Origin: Umbilicaria muhlenbergii
Lineage: Eukaryota; Ascomycota; Lecanoromycetes; Umbilicariales; Umbilicariaceae
Length of the DNA stretch: 64,000 nt
Reading direction: 5' to 3'
Assembly (NCBI GenBank): GCA_000611775.1
Contig: KK106983.1
Span: 3,499,072 to 3,563,071 of the forward strand
The notes under the pieces are model-generated. The model saw only the letters and a program-made list of their open reading frames with translations. It was not told the DNA's origin and searched no databases. Positions within the stretch are counted from its first letter, which is position 1; the number at the start of each line of letters is the position of its first letter. Position numbers and translations under genes: made by a program. This document shows, in pieces, positions 37,145-49,093 of the stretch.

Positions 37145-39196
37145 ATGCGTTTCTTCGGCCAGACCCCCCTCCGGCAGAAGTCTGGCACTCCATGGCTTAA
37201 ACCTCAACTATGGATCCTGCTATGTTTTTGCCTTTGGACGTCCCTGTCAATAGCAGATAAGACAGCGGCCGACTATTTTGTAAAGTCGCTGCCTGGCCAG
37301 CCAGATGGCCCACTGCTAAAGATGCATGCTGGGTAAGTAGAAGGTCTTGACTCTTCAGCAGCGGATACGCTGACACATACGCTGCCTAGTCACATCGAAG
37401 TTACTCCTGAACACAACGGCAATCTATTCTTCTGGCACTTTCAAAATAGACATATCGCAAATCGGCAACGCACTGTAATATGGCTGAACGGTGGTCCTGG
37501 GTGCAGCTCAGAGGACGGCGCTTTGATGGAGATCGGGCCATATCGATTGAAGGATGACTCGCATCTGGAATACAACGAGGGTTCATGGGATGAATTTGCC
37601 AACGTTTTATTTATTGACAATCCAGTAGGCACCGGGTTCAGCTACGTCGATACGAATAGTTACGTACATGAGTTGAAGGAAATGGCTGATCAGCTGGTGT
37701 TATTCCTGGAGAAGTTCTTCGCTTTGTTTCCAGAATATGAGAATGACGATGTAAGTCTAAGAACGCCGATGTCCATGAAACTAGGCTGATACAACTGCCA
37801 GATATACATTGCCGGCGAATCGTACGCTGGGCAGCATATCCCATATTTGGCTCAGGCCATTTTAGATCGGAACAAGTTGCCAGCGTTACAGGCATCTCAG
37901 AAGCCGGCATGGAATCTCTCTGGGCTTCTTATCGGCAATGGCTGGATCGCTCCTGTGGAGCAGTACAACGCATACCTACAGTTTGCCTACAAGGCCGGGC
38001 TCATCGAGGGAGGCTCAGACGTCGCCAAACAGATTGAAGCCCAGCTGTCAACCTGTATTAAAGCCCTTGACGAGGCTGGTGGAAACGAGCACGTCGACAT
38101 ACCAGTCTGTGAGGGTGTGCTTCAAGACATTCTCCGCCTGACTTCGAAAAACGGTCGCTGTGTCAACATGTACGACGTTCGCCTTGATGACGAATATCCT
38201 AGCTGTGGCATGAATTGGCCTCCAGATCTCAAGGATGTCGTGCCCTATCTACGCCGGACTGACGTGGTTCAAGCACTGCACGTCAATCATGATAAGATGT
38301 CTGGATGGACCGAGTGCTCTGGCGCTGTGGGTTCAAACTTCAATGCACGAAATTCAAAACCTTCCATTCACTTGCTACCTGGTCTACTGGAACAGATACC
38401 CATTATCCTGTTCTCCGGCGATCAGGATCTCATTTGCAATCATATCGGCACGGAAGAGCTCATTCACGGTATGGAGTGGAACGGCGGCAAGGGATTCGAA
38501 CTCACACCTGGCACATGGGCACCTCGTAGAGACTGGACATTCGAGGGTGAACCGGCAGGAATATATCAAGAAGCGAGGAACCTGACCTACGTACTATTCT
38601 ACAATTCGTCACATATGGTGCCTTTTGATTTTCCGCGGCGGACTCGAGACATGCTCGATCGTTTTCTCGGCGTGGACATTGCAAGTATCGGAGGCACACC
38701 GGCAGATTCCCGTATCGATGGCGAGAAAGGTCTTGAGACCAGTGTTGGTGGGCATCCCAACAGCACCGCCGCCGAGCAAGCCGAGAAGCAGCGGCTGGAT
38801 GATGCTAGATGGGCCGCTTATTACAAGTCCGGCGAGGTCGCGCTTGTGGTAGTCGTTATCTTTACTAGCGCGTGGGGATTCTATATCTGGCGCGATCGCA
38901 GCAGGCGAGCGGGCTACAAAGGCATCTTCGGGGGCGCTCCAAACGGTCACGTCATGCTTGGCGGACGGGAGAATGCTGCACGGGGAGGGATGGGCCTGGA
39001 GAGGTATAGGAGTAAGAGAGATGGGGGGGACGTGGAGTTGGGTGATTTCGATGAGAATGAGTTGGATGATATGCATGGCGCAGGACCAAGAGGCGTAGGG
39101 GATGACTCGGACAGGTACAGTCTCGGCGGCGTTAGTAGCGATGATGAGGATCAGGCAAACGGGCATTCGAATGGGAAAGGCAAGGCGCTACAGTGA
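37145..39196 (+). CDS. KEX1: Pheromone-processing carboxypeptidase KexB/Kex1 (S10 serine carboxypeptidase)
   Basis: Exons 37145-37332, 37390-37750 and 37802-39196 give 647 residues. An N-terminal hydrophobic segment (about residues 19-37, [16 protein letters not shown]) is the signal peptide. S10 motifs follow: LNGGPGCSS for substrate binding, the catalytic Ser190 in GESYAG, the catalytic Asp in GDQDLICN (389-396), and His454 in SSHMVPFD. A single membrane span (about 529-545, [18 protein letters not shown]) and an acidic cytosolic tail follow, as in Golgi Kex1. The enzyme trims C-terminal Lys/Arg left by Kex2 on secreted proproteins and pheromone. The start is the first ATG in frame, directly ahead of the signal sequence. 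Length and layout match the family. Confidence 0.94.
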
Positions 39197-39691
39197 TCTT
39201 GTTAGGATGTATGGGAATGGGATCCACCATGGTATAGTATGGCGTGGTATCGTGTCCATGCTTCTACTTTATACACGATAATAGATCGTTCTTGTGACAT
39301 CTTTTCTCCTAAGTGCTGTTCGTTCGACGCTTAGCTTTCACTGCTGAGATTACAGGCTGTCCGAATTTGGACCTGAGAATGGCCGTCAAACGTAGTTGAT
39401 GTGGCGTAACAGAACCTTTGGTTTCCCGTGCTTGGCCAGTGATAACAGAGATTTCGCCATCACTCTTTGGGTTCTAAGAGTTCGAAGAGTTCTAAGAATT
39501 CTTAGAGCTTTAAGAATCCCCTGCGAAAGGATCATCAGCCGATAGAATTGAGCTGCCATTGGCTAGCATCTGATTGGCCCCTACTGATTTCCCCAGATTG
39601 TCGATTGTCGGATATGGAAATCTCTTTGCCGATGTCGCTCTTCCACCGTTCTAACAGTCAATAGATTGTGTGAGCGCGGCCAGTGGTAAAG
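39197..39691 (+). promoter_or_regulatory. Intergenic region upstream of the aconitase gene
   Basis: It contains a dense cluster of TTCTAAGA/TCTTAGA words at 39470-39520, including a perfect 16-base palindrome TCTAAGAATTCTTAGA (39491-39506). It could be a regulator site or hairpin for the downstream gene. No gene or RNA is recognised. Confidence 0.45.
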
Positions 39692-42194
39692 ATGTCGGCC
39701 ATGATCATGAGGCCTAGTATACTGAGGGTACGTCTACTCAATCGGACAGCGCTTTTGAAAATACTCGCTGATTGAGAGGCAGGCCGCAAGAAGCGCCCCT
39801 CAAACCCATGCCCTCCTGCGCCGTCACCTTGCCTCTGAAGCAGCATCGAAACCCCCTACCCTCTCAGACCTCGCATCACGAACACCCCCATATCCCAAGA
39901 TAATCAAGAAGCTACATGAAGTCCGGAGAGTACTTGGATCAAACCGCCAATTGACGCTTGCTGAGAAGATTCTTTACTCCCATCTCGATAACCCTGAAGA
40001 ATCACTTCTCTCAAACACTCAGAATGGCGCAAACATCAGGGGCAATGCCAATCTCAAGCTCAAGCCGGACAGGGTGGCTATGCAAGATGCGTCGGCGCAG
40101 ATGGCATTGCTACAGTTCATGTCGTGTGGCCTGCCCTCGACGGCTGTACCAGCGAGCATCCACTGCGACCATATGATCGTGGGGGAGAGGGGTGCTGATG
40201 TCGATCTACCTTCGTCTATTACCGGAAATAAAGAAGTGTTTGATTTTCTGGAGTCAGCAGCGAAGAAGTATGGGATAGAGTTCTGGCCGCCTGGTGCGGG
40301 CATCATACACCAGAGCGTTTTGGAGAACTACGCAGCGCCCGGGCTAATGATGCTGGGCACTGATAGTCACACTCCTAATGCTGGTGGACTGGGCGCGATT
40401 GCTATAGGTGTGGGTGGTGCTGATGCGGTCGATGCCTTGGTCGATGCGCCGTGGGAGTTAAAGGCACCGAGGATTCTAGGCGTGAAGCTTGAGGGAGAGT
40501 TAAGCGGCTGGGCCTCTCCAAAAGATGTCATAATGAAGCTGGCAGGCATATTAACCGTCCGTGGTGGTACCGGATTCATTATCGAATATTACGGCCCCGG
40601 AGTGGAAACACTCAGCTGCACTGGTATGGCTACAATTTGTAATATGGGTGCTGAAGTTGGTGCTACAACTTCTCTATTTCCTTTCTCGCCAACTATGATA
40701 CCCTACTTAGAATCGACACACCGAGGTCCTATTGCCACTGCGGCTGCTACAATTGCAGCTTCCCCAGGGCCGCACAATCTGCTCCGCGCAGACGCAGACG
40801 CAGAGTACGATGAGCACATCACCATTAATCTCTCAACACTCGAACCACACATAAATGGGCCTTTCACGCCAGACCTCTCCACACCTCTCTCACAATTTAA
40901 AGAAGCTGTCAAGATCAACAATTGGCCAGAAAGCTTTGGTGCTGGTTTGATCGGAAGCTGCACCAATAGCTCCTATCAAGACATGACTCGGGCAGAAGAC
41001 CTGGTCAAACAAGCTTCGGCTGCCGGTCTTCAACCCAAAGCCGATTTCTACATCACTCCTGGAAGTGAGCAAATCCGAGCAACCCTAGCACGTGACTCAA
41101 CCCTCGAAACCTTCTCCTCCGCCGGTGGCACCGTTCTGGCAAACGCCTGTGGCCCCTGCATTGGCCAGTGGAAACGCACGGATGGCGTCACCCGCGGCAC
41201 CGACAACGCCATCCTTACCTCCTACAATCGCAACTTCAAAGGCCGCAACGACGGCAACCCCTCCACCATGAACTTCCTCGCCTCCCCCGAAATCGTCACC
41301 GCCATGTCCTACGCCGGCCGCACAACCTTCAACCCCATGACCGACACCCTCCCCACCCCATCCGGCTACCCCTTCCGCTTCTCCCCACCCACCGGCACTT
41401 CCATACCCGCGCACGGCTTCGCCCAAGGAAACCCCTCCCTCATGCCCACAGCCGGCGTCCCGAACCCCACCCACCCCGTCATCATCTCCCCGACCTCCAC
41501 CCGCCTCGCCCGCCTTGACCCCTTCGCCCCCTTCCCCGCCCACGACCTCCAAGACCTCCGCGTCCTCGTCAAAATAAAGGGCCAATGCACAACCGACACC
41601 ATCTCCGCCGCCGGCCCGTGGTTGAAATTCAAAGGCCACCTCCCCAACATCAGCGCCAACACGCTCATCGGCGCCGTCAATGCCGCCACGGGGGAAACGA
41701 ACGTCGCATACGACCATTTCGACCCCAGCGGCAACGTCACGAAGCACAGCATCCCGGAATTAGCAAACAAGTGGAAGGAACAGGGGAAGGAATGGCTGGT
41801 TGTGGCTGAAGACAATTACGGCGAAGGCAGCGCGCGCGAACATGCGGCGCTGCAGCCGAGATACCTGGGCGCGAGGGTCGTGCTGGCGAAGTCTTTTGCG
41901 AGGATTCATGAGACGAATTTGAAGAAGCAGGGGGTGGTGCCTTTGACTTTTGCGGATAAGGGGGATTATGAAGGTGTGGAGGCGGGGGATGTGGTTGAGA
42001 CGCTGGGGTTGTTGGAGATGTTGCGGAATGGGGGGAAAGGGGAAGTGGCGTTGAGGGTGAGGAAGAGGGAGGGAGGGGAGAGGGTGGTCCGGTGTGCGCA
42101 TACGGTGAGTAGGGATCAGGCGGGGTTTATTTTGGCGGGAAGTGCGTTGAATTTGTTGGCACGGAGAAAGAGTGGGGATGGAGTGGGGGTTTAG
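39692..42194 (+). CDS. ACO2: Mitochondrial aconitase-family hydratase, ACO2-type paralogue
   Basis: A 12-codon first exon (39692-39727) and a second exon from 39783 give about 815 residues. An alternative acceptor at 39776 would add two residues. The N-terminus (RPSILRAARS, then HALLRRHLAS) looks like a mitochondrial presequence. Aconitase motifs are present: DSHTPNAGGLG (Asp206, His208), iron-sulphur Cys405 in GSCTNSS, Cys468 and Cys471 in ANACGPCIGQ, and EDNYGEGSAREHAA in the swivel domain. The sequence departs from canonical Aco1 in several blocks (for example IHCDHMIVGERGAD and LMMLGTDSH). It resembles the second mitochondrial aconitase of yeasts and moulds, linked to homocitrate dehydration in lysine synthesis. 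The paralogue assignment is moderate; aconitase family membership is certain. Convergent with RAE1. Confidence 0.85.
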
Positions 42195-42641
42195 ATAGGG
42201 GATATGGATATAGATGGCGATAACGGTTTTGTTTGTTTATACTCCTGTTACTGCGTCGCTGGCTGTGATTGTCTGATTGGATGAGACAAAAGCATTGGGA
42301 TAGAAAGGATGAAACGTGATCAAGAGGACGCTAAGGTAGATAGTCGCACCGGATTTGAATTCTGCTTGTTGAGGTATGGGCAACTTGTGACTGGTTTTCC
42401 AAATGGTTTAGATACTAGGTATCTAGATCGCCCGGAGGCACTGCTCCATCGCGTCTCTCGCTGACGCACTGGTTTTCCTGCCGTAAAGCGTCGATGTATC
42501 TCGAAGCGCCGCCGTAACGCCGTTGCTGGTATCTTGATGCAAGCCCCGCTCTCACCAACTTTTCCGCCTCTCCGCCTCCTTACTGCCCTTCTTCCTCCTC
42601 TTAACTCCCTTTCTCACTTCTCCCCTTTGAACAACCAAGCG
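42195..42641. other. Intergenic region between convergent ACO2-type gene and RAE1
   Basis: Both 3' untranslated regions. A pyrimidine-rich stretch at 42540-42640 lies just past the RAE1 stop. No tRNA, repeat or gene is seen. Confidence 0.5.
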
Positions 42642-43886
42642 CTACCTCTTCCCAACCTTCGGCCTCGGCTTACACTCGTCCGCGCCCACCGGATGCAGCA
42701 TAACCTTATTGACCCCTCCCTGTCTACTCTCCCCATACCCCTTACTCCAATCATAGCTCACGGCGTAGGCAAACACGTTGCCGTTCCGGTTGAAGCACGT
42801 TGAGCTGATGGTGCCGCCGACCTCCGGGTAACCCTTCAGGCGGTGTTTGGCGTCCTTGTCCCAGAAGTGGAAGGTACCGTCGCTGCCGGCGGTGGAGAAG
42901 GTGCCGTGGATGGGATGGAAGGAGATGGCGTTGACGGAGTAGACGTTTGAGATGTCGCGTGTGGAGGGGGGGGTTTGTCGGTGGCATTTGAATGAGAAGT
43001 TGGAGCTGTGGTTGGGAAGAGGGAGATGTTAGCGGGGGGGTTTGGATGGATTGATAGTTGGATGAGCTGGGGTTTGGGTGGGGGAGGGAAGGCTTGCCTG
43101 GCGTCCTTTTCCTCCACGTATTGGATCGCGCATCGCCCTTCTATGCTCCCGACGGCGAAGCCAGTTGCGTCGCTGAAGCAGCTTACCACTCTCGTCTGCC
43201 ACTTCAACGGACTCTGCATCGTCTTGTAGATTTTCGTCGGGTTTTCCAGGTTTATGATGTTGATATACCGATCCGCCGTCGCGATCACCAGCAATTGATT
43301 CTTCACATCCATGCTGTAGACTCTCTCCTGGCAGTCAACGCTGGCTACTGGTGTCGGTTGCCGGAGATCCCAGTACTTGACCGTCTTGTCCCACGAGCCT
43401 GTTACAAGCACTGGACCGGTGCTGCCTGGCACGTCGACGAAGCGGACGCATCGGATGGGTTGGTCGTGCGCGGCGACTTGGACGGCGGTGGTGTTGCCGG
43501 CGCCGAGGTCGAGCATGCGGGCTGCCTTGTCGGCGCCACCGCCGACGACTTTGCTGCCATCCTGCGGTAAAAGTATCAACGGATTGTAGGAGACAGCCGT
43601 CAAGAAGGCTCAAAGCGGCTCTGCTCACCTTAGACCAACAGCAACTCAGTACTGGTTGTTCGTGTTCGAATAGAGCTTTCCCTTGACTGCCTCCCTGCGC
43701 ATCAATCTCGTAGATGCGGACTTTTTTATCCCATGATGCGACTGCTAGGTGTTCTGTCTGTGGTGAGAATGCGAGGTCGGAGATGCCGTCTTCAGGCGGT
43801 GCTGTGAGTGCCACATCTTTCGTTATGTCGCCGGCCGCATTGCTGGTTGAGCTGCTGGAGGAAGAGGAGCCGAAGAGACCGGACAT
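42642..43886 (-). CDS. RAE1: mRNA export factor Rae1/Gle2, WD40 protein
   Basis: Three exons on the minus strand, 43886-43629, 43561-43098 and 43005-42642, give 361 residues, the family length. WD repeats are clear: LAVASWDKKVRIYEID, VLVTGSWDKTVKYWDLR, LLVIATADRYINIINLE, FAVGSIEGRCAIQYVE and FSTAGSDGTFHFWDKD. The C-terminus has the YDWSKGY..S signature of Rae1. The second intron starts GC rather than GT (AG followed by GCAAGC) and ends CAG. Only this junction joins the two blocks in frame as KDA-S-SNFSFKCH. Rae1 binds nuclear-pore Nup98-type repeats and helps export poly(A) RNA. The start ATG is followed by a short poly-serine stretch, usual for fungal orthologues. Confidence 0.94.
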
Positions 43887-45223
43887 GACTATTGTGAGAT
43901 GATCTCGATAGCCGGGGCACAAGGTTAACGAACAATACGGTGGACCTCGTAAGTGCGCTGCCGCTAGAATTTTGTAACGACAACTTAGAGGCACTCGAAA
44001 CAATATCAAAATCGCAGACACGCCAGAACAAACGCGAAGGGGTCCAAGCTCCCTCGCTACCCACTAGCGCCTTCTCGACCACTTTTCCAGAAAATTCCCA
44101 TCAGTCTTCTTCTCCTCCTCTACACTCCTCGCTCAAAGAATCGCAGTCAAAGCTCACAAACAGAAAGACATGCCCACCAAGCTATCTTTCACATCCACAT
44201 GATTGCTTTGGGAGAAAGTCCCCGGACACCTCGCTCTTGCGAGAATTGCGGAAACGCGCCGCCATAGAAGCAAGCTTCGCGGCTTACTTCCTCTACACCT
44301 CCCTTCCTTTGCATCCCCTTTCCCTGATCGTCTGTACTCTCTATCACCGTGTCCGTGTTTGGTGGAAGTATGTGCTGGGGGGAGCCCTCATGGACGATGA
44401 TATGAGTCCGCGCTTTCCTTGGCCCGCTTCTGCGCCTTGTGACGGGGTGTGTGGGGAGGAGATCAGGGATCGCTGTGGGCGTGAGGAGGGGAGCTAGGTG
44501 GGTGGAAGGCTTTTCGTCGAAGTGGATAGGTATGCGATTGCCTCTCTTTCTCTTTGGGGAGTGGAGAGAGGTAACTCAATGGGGCTCATTCTTGAGGCGA
44601 GGAGTCCCCCTTTTTCACACAATCTGTTCTCGGATCACTACCTGTTGCACTTCTTGTTCTCTGTGGGGACATGGCATGCGGTGGTGTTGGCGAGTTGCCT
44701 GGTCGAACAGGCCAGATCGAAGTACGTTCACATGATGATATACCAATCATAGAGTCAAGCACTGAGGCGCTCCGCAGACCCTATGTGGTGTCGGAGTGCT
44801 GCTGATGACCCGATTTGCGTTATGGTATCTGAAGAACGGAAGAGCTTAGGCCTTGATGATATACACGGTGTCTTTAGTCCCCTTCGTGGAGTATAAGCTC
44901 TTGGTGTTGCGGCACGCTAGGACAACCACTGATTGATATTTAGCTCTCACCTCGATATCGCTGCTCGTATTACTTGTTTACCCCGAGAAATAGCACATCC
45001 ACGAACATGCTTGTTGGTATTAGTAGCAGAATTGACCAAGATAGTCCAAAGCATATACTCCATGCCCTACTTCCGTGGTATCCAAATCTAAATGATCCCT
45101 TAACCTACCCCTAACACCAATCCAGAAACGAAAGGTAACCACTTGAGATGCAGCCAGTGCACATAGTAGCGAAATGTAAGAGCCCCGCTAAAATGTTTCC
45201 TTATGAACAAAAGAGCAGACCTG
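43887..45223. other. Long intergenic region without a supported gene
   Basis: It holds the RAE1 upstream region and the 3' region of the GPI-type gene. A plus-strand open stretch at 43940-44497 lacks an ATG start and resembles nothing I know. Polypyrimidine tracts occur at 44100-44130. No RNA gene or repeat is seen. Confidence 0.45.
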
Positions 45224-45913
45224 TTACAGCCCCAGGACTAGACCAGCTGCCGCAACTGCAGCCGCGGCGAACGAGCCAAGATTTGCCCGTGAAGCGCCGC
45301 CCGTGGATGTAGAGGAGCTCGATGAAGTGGACGTTGCTTTCCCTCCCGATGCAGGATTTAGAGGAGCGCCAGCCGTGCTGGTGACACTGCAATGCCCAGT
45401 CAGCCCTTGGTTTGTGCAACGAACAAAGAATATTTTCGAGTCTTACGTAGCGGCGGTGCTCTTGCTCGTTAACTGAGACGTGGCGCTCGAAGCCGAGCTA
45501 GAGCCGGTGGCAGAGGCGGAGGAAGCACCAGACGTCGATGCGAAAGCGGTGGCTAGAAGATACATGTCAGTCCGGTGAAGTCTACAATAGATGCTGTATC
45601 GACAGGGAGTAAACATACGGAGTGTTGTCCCGGCCGCTGAACAGACGCTTGAGAAAGCGGACATGGCCGCATCGGTATTATTGCCGCACAGGTTTTGGAT
45701 TTGGGATGCGACCTTGGATGCATCGGCTCCGCAGACGGTGGTGCGGTTGGTGGGATCTGGCTCCGTGCTAGGGCTCAATTTAGCCCTTGCGTCTCCTGTA
45801 CGAATACTCATGCCTTACTTGACGGCGGCCAGGAGACAGGCCGGCGGGGTGGCAAAGACCATTTGTGCGGAGGCGGCGAAGAGGGCGAGGATGAGGGTGG
45901 ACTTGGCGAACAT
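45224..45913 (-). CDS. Small secreted GPI-anchor-type surface protein with four-cysteine domain
   Basis: Four exons on the minus strand (45913-45819, 45767-45619, 45552-45447, 45386-45224) give 170 residues. Every junction is GT..AG and in phase. A signal peptide (MFAKSTLILALFAASAQMVFA) precedes a short domain with four cysteines (PPACLLAAVK, RTTVCGADAS, IQNLCGNNTD, FSSVCSAAG). A Ser/Thr/Ala-rich stalk (residues about 85-145) follows, then a hydrophobic C-terminus (GSFAAAAVAAAGLVLGL) typical of a GPI-attachment signal. The layout fits small fungal wall or membrane proteins related to CFEM-like families, but it has four rather than eight cysteines, so I do not call it CFEM. Function unknown; probably at the cell surface. 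Confidence 0.8.
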
Positions 45914-46419
45914 CTTGAGAACGGTGAATAGTCGGGTGTGAAGTTAGTATGGTATATTGTCGAAAACCTGCAAAGAATGTCAGAAATGGAAGCGCGTAAA
46001 GGAAGATGACCAGTCAAAAGCACAACCGTGAACGATAACCAAAGGAGTGTGGTAGGTATTGCTTATTGCCGATTGATATTGAAAGGAGGATGAGGCGCGA
46101 GTGGAAACCGCGGGATGCATTCCTCTAAGCCACACACAGCCTAGCACTCCCGGCGCCATGCGGGCTAACCTTAACCTTGCAGACTCACCTGCCAGAGCTG
46201 CAGATTGCACTTTGTGTTTAATTTGATCCTGGGGTCCGCCTGGATGTCTTCACTTGGAACGACCCCTTATTTGACTCGACGCCTGCTGGTCGACACCGAG
46301 AGGTCACCTCAGAAGAAGTCCCGGGAGACAGAACTATGCACCATCAAGCTTCATTCACCCCCGCCACAAGTCTCATCTGAATTGTGAACTGATGCCATTA
46401 TCAGCAGAGCACCTAATAC
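45914..46419. other. Intergenic region between two minus-strand genes
   Basis: Upstream region of the GPI-type gene and 3' region of the peroxygenase. No gene, RNA or repeat that I can support. Confidence 0.45.
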
Positions 46420-47312
46420 TCAAGCACCAGTTTGAACCCCCGTGATCGGATCCAACCCCTCCCACGCCATCTTCAGCGTGCTCGCCCCCAGAATCAACCC
46501 CTCAGGTACCGGCTCCCCATTCGCCGCATTCAGCTCCCCAGCCATAACCCCCAGCGTCGCCAGCGTCGTCTGCACCTTCGGCGGCCTCCACCCCTCCTTA
46601 TACGGCAACCGCTCCTGCTCTGAAGCCAGCCCGTCAGCAAATTCCAACCGCAAAAGAACAGAGAATCTCCCCGCGCCGCCGCCGACCCACAAAACCTACC
46701 GAAAAAGATCTTCACCCAATCCACCGGCGCCACCCCCGTAATCGGATCCCCCATCACACTCAAATACAACGCCGTCTCCCCATAACTCAACACAAACTCC
46801 CTCGCCCCATACCGAAACCTCGCATCCCGCTCCCTTTCCACCCTCACCCGATTGAACTTCGCCCTCGCCGCCGTCCCAATCGTCGCATCCCTCCCCCCGT
46901 GAAAATACGCCACCACCGTATCCCACACCGTCTGATTAAACCCATAGTCATTTTCGCTAACATAATAGTCCTCCCGCGACAAACTCGCGTCGTGCTCGAT
47001 CGGGAAATTGTGCCTGTTCAGATTGTCCAGGTCGAAGGATCCGCACGCGGGGTTCGGGGATGAGAGGAGGCCGCCGGTGCCGATGGCGAGGGAGAAGTCC
47101 GGGCCGACGTTCAGGCCGGATAGGAGGGCGGAGGTGAGGATGGGGATGGTCAGGTTTTTGCCGGTGTGCGGGAGGATGTGGTGGTTGGCGAGGGAGTTGA
47201 GGCCGGGGCAGGGGGAGCGGACGTCGTGGGGGCCGGGGGGGGACCAGTTGGTGAAGGTGACGGCGTGGACGGGGGGGCTAAGCCCGAGGAGCAGCGTGGT
47301 GGAGGCTTTCAT
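46420..47312 (-). CDS. Secreted heme-thiolate peroxidase (chloroperoxidase/unspecific peroxygenase family)
   Basis: Two exons, 47312-46700 and 46619-46420, give 270 residues, the size of short-type fungal peroxygenases. The intron boundary was set to join FF and EQERLPYKEGW, a usual block of the family. A signal peptide spans about residues 1-17. The proximal heme-ligand motif SPCPGLNSLANH has Cys35. The distal acid motif EHDASLSR has Glu106-His107-Asp108, which also binds the metal ion in known members. Such enzymes use hydrogen peroxide to halogenate or oxygenate small molecules outside the cell. Substrate cannot be told from sequence. The neighbouring gene encodes a surface protein, but I see no evidence that they work together. 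Confidence 0.88.
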
Positions 47313-47912
47313 GGTTGCAGATGTAGTGGGGGGTTATGTCATGGTTAGGTAGGGCTTTGGATGGGAGAGATGGAGGGAAGGAATGTTTCGGGTGAGAGAT
47401 TCAAGACCCTATATCATCGTTTACCATGAGACGAGCCTGAGGGATCATGGTGGCTTTCCCCGCACTGAATGATGACATAGGCTTGCCGTTGCACCCTCGG
47501 TATGGCTGTATTAGGTCGCGGAGGGCGATCGTTTGGGTGTAGCGTACTCCGGATGGGGTGTGAATCTGGGGATGGCGGTCGATCTGCCGGATGTTGATCA
47601 CTTGTGCTTAAGCTTATTTGGACAAGAGATTGTCCCGTCATTTGGCTAGACCATGGTTGGAAAAATTAAGCTTTATTCTCCCTTTGGTCCTTGTTGGCCT
47701 GGTCATTGTATCTTACGAGCTCAGTCCAAACGTGTTGTACTAGATTATCCTTTGACGGTCACTATATTATATTCTAAATCATGTCATTCTCTATTCGAAT
47801 ATCCTTCGGCATGAGCACAGCAACATCTAGCAAGCGCTATAGGTAACACACGCAAGAAACATGGGTCATCAATCACACACAGTCAAACAAACAGTGGTGG
47901 CTCTAGTCCAGT
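47313..47912. other. Intergenic region
   Basis: Upstream of the peroxygenase and downstream of the 321-residue gene, both on the minus strand. No further gene or RNA is recognised. Confidence 0.45.
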
Positions 47913-48878
47913 TCACCATATACACTCCTTGTAAAGGACCTCACCGAAACCACTTGCACTTCCGGCGGTTCTCGCAACCGTCAGATACCCCAGAGCTAAG
48001 CCGTGTTCCCAAGTATCAATCGCTCCAACGTCGAAAAGCTGCTGAAGCCGTCGCTGCTCTTCTCTAATATCGTCATCTTTCGTAGGGCTAGTGACCAGCT
48101 CTTCCGCACGCGCGCGAGATATTGCGCTGCAATCTAAGAGAAGCCCGATGCCTTGGCGTGTCGCTGGATGTATGAACCGCCGGGGAAGAAATGGTTTGAC
48201 GCCGGAAGGAGACGAGGTGAGTCCGTCTTTATTGATTCCAAGCCCTTCAAGCTCGATATGCATACTATGCCATTTTTGGTACCTATCGCTGATCCTCCGT
48301 ATGAGGCCCTTTCTTTGAGGCAATACCTTGGAGACCCAGGAACGACTGTAGGGCGCCAGATCGATCAGCCGTTTCCGAACGACTTCAAGCTCGATTGCCG
48401 GTTCGAATTCACACGCTTCCTGGATCTCGTCCCGGATAACCCAATCCTCCTCGTCCATCTCGCTGATCCAGGCGTCGCAGTGGCCGTTCCATTGCAGCGG
48501 CATACCAGGCGGACGGTGCCCGATTTTGGCGAAATCTTCGGGGCATATCACCTGACGGCCCACTCGGGATAACCTACTCGCCGCTAGGGCCACAGCAGGC
48601 GTGAGGGGTTCGTCGAGTCCCATGAGCCTGCTTTCGATGAAGGAGGGGGCGGCGGGGAATCCTCCTGTGTGGCCGAGATAATCGACGTGGGGTATTAGTC
48701 TCTCGGGCGTTGTGTCCAGGTTGTGTAGGAAAAGAGTCGCATCTAGGGCCTCGTGGTAGGTGAATGCATAATGTGGAGGATCGGGAAGAATGATAGCAGG
48801 CATCGTAGGATCGGAATCTCTGTTGAAATCTTGATCATCCACTTGAGGAGCTCGCGGAGGTGAGAGGTTAGGCGTCAT
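47913..48878 (-). CDS. Unknown 321-residue protein
   Basis: A single open frame with an ATG start at 48878 and balanced codon use. I do not recognise the family. It has no signal peptide or membrane span. The N-terminal third is proline-rich (PDPPHYAFTYHEA). The middle holds a tryptophan/acidic stretch (NGHCDAWISEMDEEDWVIRDEI). The last third has a mixed-charge helical stretch (SPTKDDDIREEQRRLQQLFD). Uninterrupted length on a strand rich in alternative stops argues for a real gene. It could be a lineage-specific fungal protein. Both neighbours lie on the same strand but are unrelated in kind. Confidence 0.62.
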   Translation of the reverse strand: MTPNLSPPRAPQVDDQDFNRDSDPTMPAIILPDPPHYAFTYHEALDATLFLHNLDTTPERLIPHVDYLGHTGGFPAAPSFIESRLMGLDEPLTPAVALAASRLSRVGRQVICPEDFAKIGHRPPGMPLQWNGHCDAWISEMDEEDWVIRDEIQEACEFEPAIELEVVRKRLIDLAPYSRSWVSKVLPQRKGLIRRISDRYQKWHSMHIELEGLGINKDGLTSSPSGVKPFLPRRFIHPATRQGIGLLLDCSAISRARAEELVTSPTKDDDIREEQRRLQQLFDVGAIDTWEHGLALGYLTVARTAGSASGFGEVLYKECIW

Positions 48879-49093
48879 ATTGTTAATCCAGTGAGTTGTA
48901 TTGCCAAAGTAGAAGACAGAACTGCTTGCTCAAAAGTATTTGACATCCTTGATTATCCCGTGCATCTGACTCATCCGTTTCATTCATTCCAGTGTCTGAG
49001 TCAGGGCACCACAACCCACATGATATCGTTGTGAATGAACCAAAACTCAAAGGGACTGTAACAGGAGGCTACTAGCTAGTTTCACAACTGTAA

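Noticed and set aside
43940-44497. Plus-strand 185-codon frame upstream of RAE1
   Set aside because: It begins with GTG, has no conserved motif or splice support, and overlaps the RAE1 upstream region.
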